This document shows, one piece after another, positions 55,801 to 63,901 of a stretch of DNA of 64,000 nt. The stretch covers positions 132,153-196,152 of the forward strand of contig NZ_KQ976356.1 in the NCBI RefSeq assembly GCF_000346485.2, read 5' to 3'. Under the pieces are notes generated by a model that saw nothing but the letters and a program-made list of their open reading frames with translations, was not told where the DNA came from and ran no database searches. The position numbers and the translations under genes were made by a program. Within the stretch, counting starts at the first letter, position 1. Each line of letters begins with the position of its first letter. Source of the stretch: Scytonema hofmannii PCC 7110 (lineage in GTDB: Bacteria; Cyanobacteriota; Cyanobacteriia; Cyanobacteriales; Nostocaceae).

Positions 55801-56545
55801 ATTGTGGATAAGGACTTAACCTGTCGAGAAAATCTGCCCGCATCGTTGCAATAACTTTAACTCTTGGCTCCTTTGCTTTTGTTAGTTGTATCAAAGTAGC
55901 GATAAAGTTATTGCGTTTATCTGGTTGACTAGTAGTAAACAATTCCTCAAACTGGTCAATGAAAATTAACCAATAATCATCAGTTTGCTTTAACTTTCTT
56001 ACCATCAGAGTCAAAGTCTCAACTTTAGCTTCACGAACAAACTGGACTGTTTTTTGTGCATATTTACTTAATAAAGTTGCGTATAAAGATTCAAATGGGT
56101 TAACATCGGGAGTAAATGTCAGACTCACTAACTGTGACCCATATTTTTGCAGTAGCCAAGGAATTAGACCGGCTCTGACTACTGAAGACTTGCCACTGCC
56201 ACTAGCTCCCAAAAGTAAAATTAGGTTTGTTTGTTCAAGTTCCTGGATTAAGCTTTTAAGAAATTGGTCACGACCAAAAAAGCGGTCTTTGTCTTCTAAA
56301 TCGAATTTTTTCAAACCTTTATAAGGAGAAATTTGTAGAAATTCACGAGTTTTAATTTCATCAACAGATATTTGTAGAGTTTTTTGAAAAGTTACAACAT
56401 TATTGTCTCCTTGAATCAGAACATTATCATTACCTATTACAGCCTGCATTCCAGTATCAACAGTTGAATCGTTGGCTTGCTGGTGAATGCTTTGCTGAGG
56501 AGTAGGTAATTTCGGCTCAAGGTCAGGATTTGGATGCTCGCTCAT
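52814..56545 (-). CDS. Tagged STAND NTPase with 14 WD40 repeats
   Basis: About 1243 residues from the ATG at 56545 (an ATG 33 bp upstream is the alternative; neither has a clear Shine-Dalgarno). Residues ~20-50 hold the tag IHQQANDSTVDTGMQAVIGN and IQGDNN. An nSTAND-type NTPase follows: PYKGLKKFDLEDKDRFFGRD, P-loop LLLGASGSGKSSVVRAGL, LIFIDQFEELFT. Then a membrane helix (IIGLTCFLIIVMVLAGFIEI), a short coiled coil, and 14 WD40 units (GHxxxVxSVSFSPDGxxIAS...VKLW), enough for two seven-bladed propellers; unit 9 is degenerate (GH lost). The propellers probably sense a ligand. Operon with the CHAT gene. Confidence 0.9.
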   Translation of the reverse strand: MSEHPNPDLEPKLPTPQQSIHQQANDSTVDTGMQAVIGNDNVLIQGDNNVVTFQKTLQISVDEIKTREFLQISPYKGLKKFDLEDKDRFFGRDQFLKSLIQELEQTNLILLLGASGSGKSSVVRAGLIPWLLQKYGSQLVSLTFTPDVNPFESLYATLLSKYAQKTVQFVREAKVETLTLMVRKLKQTDDYWLIFIDQFEELFTTSQPDKRNNFIATLIQLTKAKEPRVKVIATMRADFLDRLSPYPQLVKVTDKHRPIIAQMQSDELRLAIEQPAAYHGVVFEPGLVEEIIKDVQRQAGYLPLLQYTLNLLWETEVKNGSINNRTLNISTYRQLGGVRGALQQRVDKIYDDLSGREKIATQRIFLKLVDIGGNKAFGNECQPVRRRALRSEFNDVLENSVLIKLINENLLVSNYPLESQQPTVEIAHETLLISWETLNNWMMESRNHIALKNRLNDDVYLWFNNHKSEKDLWRGSRLEKVKELRKDLTFNQVFGGFNEDANQFIDASIKLNERQRHRTIIGLTCFLIIVMVLAGFIEIQRRKAIDWAQRAEEQRKRADISEIQALNTSSEVLLGSGRLFDALVQSLKAGEKLQDENLATSDAKNQILAILRQAVYSVRERNRLKGHNRAVNNISINRNGNLVASASDDGTVKLWDISGRQLKTLTGHNSAVKCVSFSPDESIIVTGSEDKTVKLWNMEGKLLKTFTGYKDSVTSVSFSPDGSTIATGSNDGTVKLWNTQGELMRNITGHGAPVYSVSFSPGGTKIASAGGNTSVKIWNTQGNLLQSYKGHSDNITSVSFSPDGKKIASASFDNTVVLWNLQGEKLTTLRGHREAVTSVSFSSDGKNLVTSSYDDTIKLWSLQGKEPQELQTLIGHDDNVTRVVFGSDSKVIASASWDNTIRIWENNPQDKKLQILTGHNRRVTSIVFSPDNKMIASASYDNTVRFWNRLGELLPLNFIRDAHPITSISFSRDGQKIVSATWLRQFHLWDISGKQIKTFTGHSSAVNSVSISPNSKTIASAGEDNTVKLWSSEGRLLHTLNKHSSPVINVGFSPDGKTIASTSDDNTVRLWDLQGNEIKTLRGHKSRVTSVNFSPDSKNIATSSDDSTAKLWNTEGKELKTLTGHYSAVTSISFSPDSKTIASGSYDKTIKLWNLKGEELATLKGHNGAVSSVVFSPDGKSIASASDDKTVIIWNFGELDELVDSKKLMQRGCRWLNDYLVNYPNEQEALTICKTNTSISQRK

Positions 56546-56846
56546 TAGAGTATGCAAACGAATGGTTATCCAGCACACATTTTGTTTAGCCGCACCCTAA
56601 TACGACTACCTGTACCCAGTTAAGTAAATTAAAATACTATTTTTTGATGAATACTTTGTGAAATTTACAACTTATCCTGGGGAGATTACTTATAAAATAA
56701 TATAGCCTTGAATCTGTTGTAATAATCTTGATTGAAATTATAGTTAACACGAAAGCTTGACTTCCCGAGTTTTTGTTGATGCTTTTTACCATAAAGACAA
56801 AATAGTTATTAAAATGACTAGTGTATCAAGCTGTTAACTCCCAGTA

Positions 56847-59800
56847 ATGTCCCAAGCTTACGACTGGAAAAGGTTTTGGTGTCCAAGGTCAGGTAAGATT
56901 AATCTGGCAGGATTTGGTTATTTATATGACCCGGATACAGACTTTGGGCGTTACCTCAATCCAGATTTAGTTACATTCGATGCGATCGCGGATGTACCCT
57001 GCTTAGCGTTACTAGGAGAACCAGGAATTGGTAAGAGTTCTGCCATTAACGCAGAGAAAGAAAAAATTACAGTGAAAATCCAAAAGGAAGGTTCCAAGCT
57101 ACTTTGGTTAGACCTTCGCACTTACGGTAGTGAAGAAAGATTGATTCACAAGCTGTTTGAGAGCCCAACTTTCCATGCTTGGACACAGAGCGATTATCGG
57201 CTTTATGTTTTTCTTGACAGTTTAGATGAGTGTCTATTAAGGATTAATACTTTAGCAGCACTTTTAGTAGATGAACTGTCGAATTACTCAGATCAATTAG
57301 AACGCTTATACTTTCGTATTGCTTGCAGAACTGCTGACTGGCGTAATAGCCTCGAACAAGGTTTGAAAAAACTTTGGGGAAAAGAAACTGTAGGAGTTTA
57401 CGAGTTAGCTCCCTTGCGTCGGGTAGATATTGCTTCGGCTGCACAAGCAGAAGGTTTAGACGAGAATACCTTTCTTCAAGCCATTGAACAACAAGAAGTT
57501 GCACCACTAGCGATTAAACCAATTACACTCAAATTTTTGCTAAACATATATCGCAAAAATGGTAGTTTCCCTACCCAGCCGACGGAACTATATTTACAAG
57601 GTTGCCAATTACTTTGCGAAGAAACCGAACAACGGCGCGATGTCGGACTCACTGGTAACTTAACTGCTGACCAGAGAATGGTTATTGCGGCTCGTATTGC
57701 AGCCGTAACAGTTTTCTGCAATCGATATGCTGTTTGGATGAACATAGATCAGGGCGATGTTCCAGAAGAAGATGTTGTAATACGCGAGCTAGTTAGTGGA
57801 ACAGAATTTGCTCTGGGAGACGAATTTTCTGTCACAGAAGCAGCTGTTAGAGAAGCATTATCTACAGCATTATTTTCTTCTCGCGGTTCTCACCGCATGG
57901 GATGGGCACACCAAACTTATGCTGAGTTTCTTGCTGCTTGGTATTTGCAACAGTGTCAATTAACTTTAAAGCAAATGATGAGCTTAATCGTTCATCCAGG
58001 CGATTCTGATGGTAAATTAGTTCCTCAACTTCATGAAACAGCCGCTTGGTTATCGAGTATGAATCAACAAGTTTTTCAAGAGGTAATTAAGACAAATCCA
58101 GATATTTTATTAAACAGCAGTGTAGCTACTGCTGATGATACAGTAAAAGCAAATTTGGTTGAGTCGTTGCTAAAACTGTATCATGAAGACAAATTAGTTT
58201 ATGAATCTAGATTCGGAGCTTATACCTATCTCAAACATCAAAACCTAGCGGCACAACTTCAAGCCTATATTTGTGATGTAACTAAGAATGAAACGGCACG
58301 ATATGTAGCAATAGAAATAGCACAACAATGTGAGGTTAAATCTATTCAAGACGACCTAGCAAATGTTGCCCTAGCCCCCGAACAACCTTATTGGCTTAGA
58401 GTCAATGCAGCAGATACTATCTGTCGAATTGGTGACGAAGAAACGAAGGCAAAATTAAAACCATTAGCATTTGGCGAAGTTGGGGATGATACTGAAGACG
58501 AGCTTAGGGGTTATGGTCTTCGTGCTGTTTATCCCAATCATTTAACTACAGTAGAATTGTTTAATATAATTACGCAGTCGAATAAAAATGTTAGGGGCGG
58601 AACATATCAAGATTTTATAGCCAAAGAAATTGAACAACATATTAAATTGGAAGATTTATCCATAGGTTTAAAATGGGTTGAGCAGCAACCTAGTAGGTAC
58701 AATCAGGATTATCCATTTGATAAGCTTTCAGATGCCATAATACTTCAAGCTTGGAAATACGTTGACAATCCAAATATACTCAAACTTTTTGCAAAAGTAG
58801 TTGATTTGAAGCTAAAAAATCATGAAAAATTAATAAAGAGCCATTTCTATAACGCTGAAGCACCAACCTTTGAAAATATTTTGATACAAAATGAAGATAA
58901 ACGTCGCAAAATACTAGAAACAATAGTTAAAATTATCTCTGAATCAGAAGCAGAAGAAAATATATGGGCTTTAAGCTATGGATTTCCTGGAATAGATAAA
59001 GATTTTGTATGGGTTTTGAGAAAACTTAGAGAATCTCCAAATGATAAAATTAAAGAAATTTGGGCGAAAATAATATGGCAGATGTTCAAAAGATATGACC
59101 CAGAGCAAGTAAATTTAATACTGACAGCTTGTCAAGATAGTCCCTTACTAAAAACACAATTTGCAGGACTAATTGACCCCGTTGAATTGGGTTCATCACA
59201 AGCAGAAAAAGCAAAGGCAGATTACTTAGAAAACTTGAAATGGCAGGAAAGTAATAATCAACAGCTTTTAGACCCACTTCCAAAAGAAAGAATTATTCAA
59301 CTTTTAGACCAATTTGAATCTGGGAATATCGATTCATGGTGGCTTCTATGTCAAGAAATGACACTGATGCCAGATAGTCAATACTATGACGATGTGCTTT
59401 TGCGTAAATCCGATTTAACAACCCTTTCTGGTTGGAAAGAAGCTGAGTCATCAATAAAAGCAAGAATCGTAGAAGCAGCAAAAGTATATATAGATAAAGG
59501 AAATCCAGAAACTCATAAATGGCTGGGAACAAATACTTTTTATGAGTCTGCACTAGCTGGTTACAAAGCCATACGATTAATTCTAGAAGAAGCTCCAGAG
59601 CATATATTTACTATCCCTGCTTATATTTGGCAAAAATGGGCATCACTCATACTTGACTATCCTAAAGAAGGTGATGAGAAAAGCCAAAATATTCACCAAG
59701 AAGTTTTAAGCATTACATATCAAAATGCCCCAGACGAAATAATTAATACGTTGATGCTTTTGATTGACCAAGAAAATCAAAAACATGGATGTATTTTTAT

Positions 59801-60641
59801 TCATCGTACACTAGAAAAATGTTGGAACGAAAAATTAGCAAGTGCTATTTTTGAGAAAGTGCAAGATGAAAATTTAAAACATCAAAGTTTTAATACTCTC
59901 CTTGAGGAGCTTATAAAACACAAAGCTAATAGTGCTAAAATTTTTGCAGAATCGCTAATTCCTTTACCACTTCCTAAAGATGGAGAGGAAAGAGTCAAAG
60001 CAATTGCCGCAGCAAAAGCCTTGATAAATTATGCGGATGATGCAGGCTGGTCAGTTGTTTGGCCTGCAATTCAACAAGACTTAGAATTTTGTCGAGAGGT
60101 TATTGGATCGTTCTCCTTTCTTCTCTCACATGAAGGAAGTTTAGAAAAAAGATTAAAAGAAGAATATATAGCAGATTTATATATTTTTCTTGTCAAGCAA
60201 TATCCTTTCATTAAAACAATAACAGAAAACGATCCTTCATTTGAAGAACTTCAAGGGAGAAAAGCAAATGTAATGACATCAAATGATTATATCCTACGTT
60301 GGATAAATTACATTCCACAACGTCTAAAAAACCGTGGTACACCTAAAGCCTGTGAGGCAATTCGGCGAATCATGCGTGAATTACCAGAGCAAAAGGATAA
60401 ATTGAAGCGATTTTTATTAGAAGCTGAGGCTTTAACTCGTCGTAATACTTGGAATCCACCACAACCATCATTAATAATTGAACTAGCAAAAAGTCAGTAC
60501 CGTAAAGAGGTACAGCCTTTAGTAAACTATGGAATTATACAAAATATCAACGATAGTACTGTTCATGGTAGTGTGCAGGCAATACAAGGAGATAACAACC
60601 AACAATTAACAACACTCACACCTACACCTCTAACCGAATAA
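56847..60641 (+). CDS. NACHT-like STAND NTPase with long helical repeat region and C-terminal tag
   Basis: 1264 residues. NTPase at the N-terminus with LLGEPGIGKSSAI (~residue 52), LYVFLDSLDEC (Walker B-like) and RIACRTADWR; winged-helix-like part to ~400 (HQTYAEFLAAWYLQQ); then ~800 residues of helical-repeat-like sequence that could form a sensor solenoid. There is no effector domain at either end. The last ~35 residues contain IIQNINDSTVHGSVQAIQGD and NNQQ, the tag shared with the CHAT protein and the WD40-NTPase. So this looks like a sensor that could activate the nearby CHAT protease in trans. The 3' end overlaps a decayed ATPase on the other strand. No Shine-Dalgarno at the ATG. Confidence 0.82.
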   Translation: MSQAYDWKRFWCPRSGKINLAGFGYLYDPDTDFGRYLNPDLVTFDAIADVPCLALLGEPGIGKSSAINAEKEKITVKIQKEGSKLLWLDLRTYGSEERLIHKLFESPTFHAWTQSDYRLYVFLDSLDECLLRINTLAALLVDELSNYSDQLERLYFRIACRTADWRNSLEQGLKKLWGKETVGVYELAPLRRVDIASAAQAEGLDENTFLQAIEQQEVAPLAIKPITLKFLLNIYRKNGSFPTQPTELYLQGCQLLCEETEQRRDVGLTGNLTADQRMVIAARIAAVTVFCNRYAVWMNIDQGDVPEEDVVIRELVSGTEFALGDEFSVTEAAVREALSTALFSSRGSHRMGWAHQTYAEFLAAWYLQQCQLTLKQMMSLIVHPGDSDGKLVPQLHETAAWLSSMNQQVFQEVIKTNPDILLNSSVATADDTVKANLVESLLKLYHEDKLVYESRFGAYTYLKHQNLAAQLQAYICDVTKNETARYVAIEIAQQCEVKSIQDDLANVALAPEQPYWLRVNAADTICRIGDEETKAKLKPLAFGEVGDDTEDELRGYGLRAVYPNHLTTVELFNIITQSNKNVRGGTYQDFIAKEIEQHIKLEDLSIGLKWVEQQPSRYNQDYPFDKLSDAIILQAWKYVDNPNILKLFAKVVDLKLKNHEKLIKSHFYNAEAPTFENILIQNEDKRRKILETIVKIISESEAEENIWALSYGFPGIDKDFVWVLRKLRESPNDKIKEIWAKIIWQMFKRYDPEQVNLILTACQDSPLLKTQFAGLIDPVELGSSQAEKAKADYLENLKWQESNNQQLLDPLPKERIIQLLDQFESGNIDSWWLLCQEMTLMPDSQYYDDVLLRKSDLTTLSGWKEAESSIKARIVEAAKVYIDKGNPETHKWLGTNTFYESALAGYKAIRLILEEAPEHIFTIPAYIWQKWASLILDYPKEGDEKSQNIHQEVLSITYQNAPDEIINTLMLLIDQENQKHGCIFIHRTLEKCWNEKLASAIFEKVQDENLKHQSFNTLLEELIKHKANSAKIFAESLIPLPLPKDGEERVKAIAAAKALINYADDAGWSVVWPAIQQDLEFCREVIGSFSFLLSHEGSLEKRLKEEYIADLYIFLVKQYPFIKTITENDPSFEELQGRKANVMTSNDYILRWINYIPQRLKNRGTPKACEAIRRIMRELPEQKDKLKRFLLEAEALTRRNTWNPPQPSLIIELAKSQYRKEVQPLVNYGIIQNINDSTVHGSVQAIQGDNNQQLTTLTPTPLTE

Positions 60642-61085
60642 TATATGCATCAGGTACTAATTGCTCCACATAATCAGAGTGGGTTGTAATAATAAGTTCC
60701 ATCTAAGAGTTACATTGTGCTCTTCACTTAGAGAATGCAAATCTCGCCCCATTTCTCGTAACTTCTGCTGGAAATCTCTAAAGGCTTGGAGTTCGCCAGA
60801 CGAGAATTGTACCTGTACGGCTACCTCAGGCGTCATACCTCCCCAGTTATTCGCGAGCAATTCATAGTTAAATCCCACCCATTCCAGATCGGAGATGTTC
60901 TCTAAGCGTCCAGTCGCCGTACCTAAAGTTGCTGCAATAGCTTGCAACAAACTTGTTTTCCCAGAACCATTCATTCCAACCAGGACAATCGTATCTCGTG
61001 CTAACCCAGTTTCTGGCTCAGTAAAATCAAATACATAATCCCGAAATTTCTTAAAATACTTTAGTTGAACGGATTGAACTTTCAT
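60622..61085 (-). pseudogene. AAA ATPase with internal deletion
   Basis: The first ~130 codons encode a RecF-like AAA start (VQSVQLKYFKKFRDYVFDF, VLVGMNGSGKTSLLQAI). After TLRW the sequence jumps, with a frame change, to ELIITTHSDYVEQLVPDAYI and RLEV-stop (60622-60702), which is the C-terminal end of the same family (the IITTHS switch). The whole middle, including Walker B, is gone. The in-frame 142-residue ORF ends just after the junction. The 3' part overlaps the end of the 56847 gene. Confidence 0.8.
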
Positions 61086-61146
61086 TTTGAAATCTCATTT
61101 TGGAGAAAAACAGTGCTCGGCAGTTATAAATGTATCTTATATAAAA

Positions 61147-61566
61147 CTAGACACGAACCAAGCGTAAATATTCAATCAAGATACACGCATCCATCACTAC
61201 GTTCATTCCCGCATCCAATGCTTTTTGTACGGCGGCTTCATCTGATATACCGAGTTGCGCCCAGATTGTGTTGGCATTAATAGCGATTGCCTCGGTTACA
61301 ATTTCACTTAAGTACTCAGAGCGGCGAAAAACGTTAACAATATCTATACGTGATGGCACTTCTTTCAAAGAAGGATAACTGGGTTGACCATCAATTTCTT
61401 GAAATTGTGGGTTGACGGGGTAAACAATATAACCAACCTTCCGTACAAATTGGGCAATTTGGTAACTAGTACGATTTGGTTTATCGGAGTGTCCGACAAC
61501 AGCAATGACTTTTGCACTGGTCAACACGTCGCGTATTGCACTGTCATTTAATTTATTAAACGGCAT
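61147..61566 (-). CDS. CoA-binding protein (YccU-like)
   Basis: 139 residues of the CoA_binding_2 family: VIAVVGHSDKPNRTSYQIAQ (Rossmann start), GYIVYPVNPQFQEIDGQPSY, DIVNVFRRSEYL, IWAQLGI and VVMDACILIEY. Full length for the family. Its physiological role is not established. Stand-alone gene on the minus strand. Confidence 0.92.
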   Translation of the reverse strand: MPFNKLNDSAIRDVLTSAKVIAVVGHSDKPNRTSYQIAQFVRKVGYIVYPVNPQFQEIDGQPSYPSLKEVPSRIDIVNVFRRSEYLSEIVTEAIAINANTIWAQLGISDEAAVQKALDAGMNVVMDACILIEYLRLVRV

Positions 61567-61596
61567 TGTCGAGTCTCCTTTTAAAATGTTTTTTTA

Positions 61597-61740
61597 GATT
61601 CAATAGTATCGTCAAAGCAATAACAATACCCAGTGCTCGCCCATTCTATAGAAAAATCAGATTTATAGAAACGAACGGTTCGGGAGAAATGATACTTACT
61701 CCTGATGCAGCACAAGAATTTTTTACAAGACAACAGCTTT
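61597..61740 (+). pseudogene. GNAT-like C-terminal fragment
   Basis: The frame reads ITIPSARPFYRKIRFIETNG, SGEMILTPDAAQEFF: the C-terminal GNAT motif, similar to the end of the protein at 27958-28539 (FYRSIGFEENPDGSREMILT). The N-terminal part is missing, and the open frame simply runs on into the next coding sequence. Confidence 0.6.
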
Positions 61741-61802
61741 CGAGTATCACCAAGCGTGTAAACTACCAAGTAAAATATAGATATTACTTGCCAGTGGGAA
61801 AT

Positions 61803-62121
61803 ATGACAGAAACTAAACCGAATCCTACAGCTAGACGGGGACGGATATTAAGCGAAATTCAATGGACTCCAGAACAGCACGCACAATGGGAAGCTGAACG
61901 CCAGGAATAACGCTGCGCGCAGTCAAGTAATTTTTGACCGTGTAAAACCAGAATTAATGCAAACCCATTATAACTGGTACATCACAATTGAACCTGATAG
62001 TGGAGAATATTTTCTTAATCAGGATGAGATGGAAGGCGCTTTCTTAGCACATGAAAAATATCCAGGTGCAAAGTTGTATACTTTCCGTATCAACGAAACT
62101 GGGGTGTGCGGAACTGTATGA
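61803..62121 (+). pseudogene. Frameshifted small conserved protein
   Basis: ATG at 61803 begins MTETKPNPTARRGRILSEIQ, WTPEQHAQWEAERQE and stops at 61908-61910. One base over, the frame continues ARNNAARSQVIFDRVKPELM, QTHYNWYITIEPDSGEYFLN and ends TFRINETGVCGTV at 62121. The combined product looks like a typical ~105-residue cyanobacterial protein (NWYITIEPDSGEY ... INETG). A single-base shift near 61905 breaks it, unless it is a sequencing error. Confidence 0.65.
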
Positions 62122-62152
62122 TATCCGGCTTTTTTGGTGTGAGTAGGATGCT

Positions 62153-62483
62153 TTGTTTTTTGAAATTGATTTGATAGTCTCATCTAGTTTTGATTTGCCA
62201 GTTAATGCAATGTTCGATACAGGCTTTTCTGGCTACTTGGCTATAAACGGTCAAGACATAGATGGATTTGGCTGGACATATATAAAACAGCAGCCAATGT
62301 TTACAGCCAGAGGAGAAACCGAGTTTGACTTATATTTAGGTGAAGTACGTGCTTGTTGGTCAAGAATTTCAGATTCCCGTGCATGTTGGCTCTTATTTAA
62401 CAGAAGTTTTACTTGGTCGCCAATGGCTTACAACTAGAAGACTTGTTATTGATATGCCATCAGGTGTATTGACACTAGGATAA
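62153..62483 (+). pseudogene. Frameshifted retropepsin-like aspartyl protease
   Basis: The first frame holds LPVNAMFDTGFSGYLAING, with the active-site D-T-G, up to DLYLGEV near 62345. The continuation lies in another frame: LVGQEFQIPVHVGSYLTEVL, LGRQWLTTRRLVIDMPSGVL and TLG-stop at 62483. This is the clan AA family common in cyanobacteria. The start is also unclear (TTG at 62153; the upstream ATG is out of frame across a T6 run). Broken or with sequencing errors. Confidence 0.68.
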
Positions 62484-62542
62484 TAATTTATTCAATTTAG
62501 ATGAGCGCTCGCATGATGCATGTTGGCGTTCTAGAAAAATCT

Positions 62543-62567
62543 CCCCAATTTATCCAATAAATTGGGG
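62543..62567. terminator. Strong hairpin with minus-strand T-tract
   Basis: CCCCAATTTAT (62543-62553) and ATAAATTGGGG (62557-62567) form a perfect 11-bp stem with a 3-nt loop. On the minus strand it is followed by AGATTTTTCT, compatible with termination of leftward transcripts. It may also serve the decayed plus-strand gene. Confidence 0.55.
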
Positions 62568-62686
62568 ATGTAAAAGAATTTGAGAGAGTACTTCCCTAAA
62601 CTACACACCTTCTTCAACTATTTTTCGGAATCGGTTATGTTTTGATGGAGGCGGATATATCAATGTCAGTCTTATTCTTTTCAATG

Positions 62687-62712
62687 GAAAAACCCTAGCC
62701 TTTAGCCAGGGT
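62687..62712 (-). terminator. Intrinsic terminator after the ssl1498-like gene
   Basis: ACCCTAGC/GCCAGGGT arms (62692-62712, one mismatch) followed on the minus strand by TTTTT. Lies ~55 bp downstream of the ssl1498-like stop codon. Confidence 0.55.
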
Positions 62713-62767
62713 GAAAATGGGAAGCTCAAATGTCGATAAGAGTTTTTAATAGCAAAGTCTACTCGTC

Positions 62768-62938
62768 TTAACCAACTGTAAAAGCAACCAGAACTAAAGT
62801 AGTGACAAGTAATGTAGCAAACACGCCTTGGATAACATATTGACGTTGCTCCCAAATAGCGGGGTATTCAGCAAACTGCATCTTTGGCTCGGTGGGATAG
62901 TTGTTGAGGACGCCGTCTTCATTAACAGTAGTATACAT
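62768..62938 (-). CDS. ssl1498-family light-harvesting-like protein
   Basis: 56 residues from the ATG at 62938 to the TAA at 62768. The product begins MYTTVNEDGVLNNYPTEPKM, then QFAEYPAIWEQRQYVIQG, and ends in one membrane helix (VFATLLVTTLVLVAFTVG). Small size, N-terminal MYTTxxExGxLNN-type start, AEYP and single helix match the ssl1498-like proteins of cyanobacteria, which are associated with light-harvesting/high-light-inducible proteins of thylakoid membranes. AAGGA lies ~10 nt upstream. A terminator follows. Overlapping longer frames on both strands are shadows. A core-type gene like this favours a chromosomal or chromid-like setting for this end of the window. Confidence 0.8.
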   Translation of the reverse strand: MYTTVNEDGVLNNYPTEPKMQFAEYPAIWEQRQYVIQGVFATLLVTTLVLVAFTVG

Positions 62939-63112
62939 AGGTCTTTTCCTTGTTTGTTATCTTATGTAAATAAATATAACGATTTTGTTACAAAACATCA
63001 AGAGTGCTTGACGTAGAAAAATAAATAGTATCCATAAGAAGAGCTAATCTGTAGATTGTTGCGATACGGTAGTATAGCCGTTATCCCTTGCAAGCTCGCA
63101 CTCCTGAGAAAA

Positions 63113-63142
63113 AACCCCGGTAACTCTGACGAAACCGGGGTT
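63113..63142 (-). terminator. Intrinsic terminator of hsp20
   Basis: AACCCCGGT (63113-63121) and ACCGGGGTT (63134-63142) give a perfect 9-bp GC-rich stem with a 12-nt loop; on the minus strand a T-run (TTTTTTCTC) follows. It lies 49 bp after the Hsp20 stop. Confidence 0.88.
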
Positions 63143-63190
63143 GCTCGATAATTATTTGTGTGCAAGGAAATTTATCTCTTAAACAGTCAA

Positions 63191-63622
63191 CTATGCAGCA
63201 GGCTGTTCTAAATTCACTTTGACAACTTTGTTCTTTTCTTCCTCTTTTTTGGGCAAAGTCAGATTCAAGATACCATCTTTGTATTCAGCAGTAACGTTGG
63301 TATTTTGAACTAAAAGAGGCAATGGAATAACGCGCTGAAACTTACCATAGTGAAACTCAGTCCGTGTCGTGCCTTTTTCTTCGGTCTTAGTTTCAGATTT
63401 ACGCTCTCCACTAATGGAAACAGCATTTTCTGTGACTTGAATATCCAGGTCTTTAGCGTCCATACCTGGAAGTTCTAGCTTGAGGTGGACCGCGTCATCT
63501 GTTTGGGTTAGTTCGGCAGCAGGAACTTTCACGAAATCTCTTTCAAACGGAACTCTTGTATCTTCAAACAGGCGTTGGATTGCGTTTATTTCTTTCCAAG
63601 GATTGTAACGAATGAGTGTCAT
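63191..63622 (-). CDS. Small heat-shock protein (Hsp20)
   Basis: 143 residues, normal length for bacterial Hsp20/HspA. Alpha-crystallin domain (~38-130) with LKLELPGMDAKDLDIQVTEN, SISGERK and the A-x-x-x-(n)-G-x-L signature AEYKDGILNLTLPK; C-terminal tail VVKVNLEQPAA. ATP-independent holdase that protects proteins and thylakoid membranes from heat damage. The ~280-bp upstream region shows no obvious CIRCE (TTAGCACTC-n9-GAGTGCTAA) element. Ends in a clear intrinsic terminator. Confidence 0.95.
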   Translation of the reverse strand: MTLIRYNPWKEINAIQRLFEDTRVPFERDFVKVPAAELTQTDDAVHLKLELPGMDAKDLDIQVTENAVSISGERKSETKTEEKGTTRTEFHYGKFQRVIPLPLLVQNTNVTAEYKDGILNLTLPKKEEEKNKVVKVNLEQPAA

Positions 63623-63901
63623 AGCTATTATGAATAAGTAGAAAGTGTGCTCTTGTTTGTTTGCTTTATGTTTTTATAATATGGCTTGCATAATCTTGAG
63701 TGATTCGGCTTTAACTACTTCGGAATTGAGAATAACCGTATAATAATTTCTAACTGTAAATAAGTGGGACTAACCGAATATTTTAGTTCGGTAAACAAGA
63801 CTTAAAAACCTTCAATTTTACTTATGTGTTTGTCCGCATTCACTAACGATAGTGCAATTCAAGTATGAAAAAGCAGGTCACGTCTGCTTGCTACTAAAAG
63901 T

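Noticed and set aside
62601-62855. 84-residue Cys-rich minus-strand ORF and overlapping plus-strand ORF at 62828
   Set aside because: Both are shadows of the better-supported ssl1498-like frame 62768-62938.
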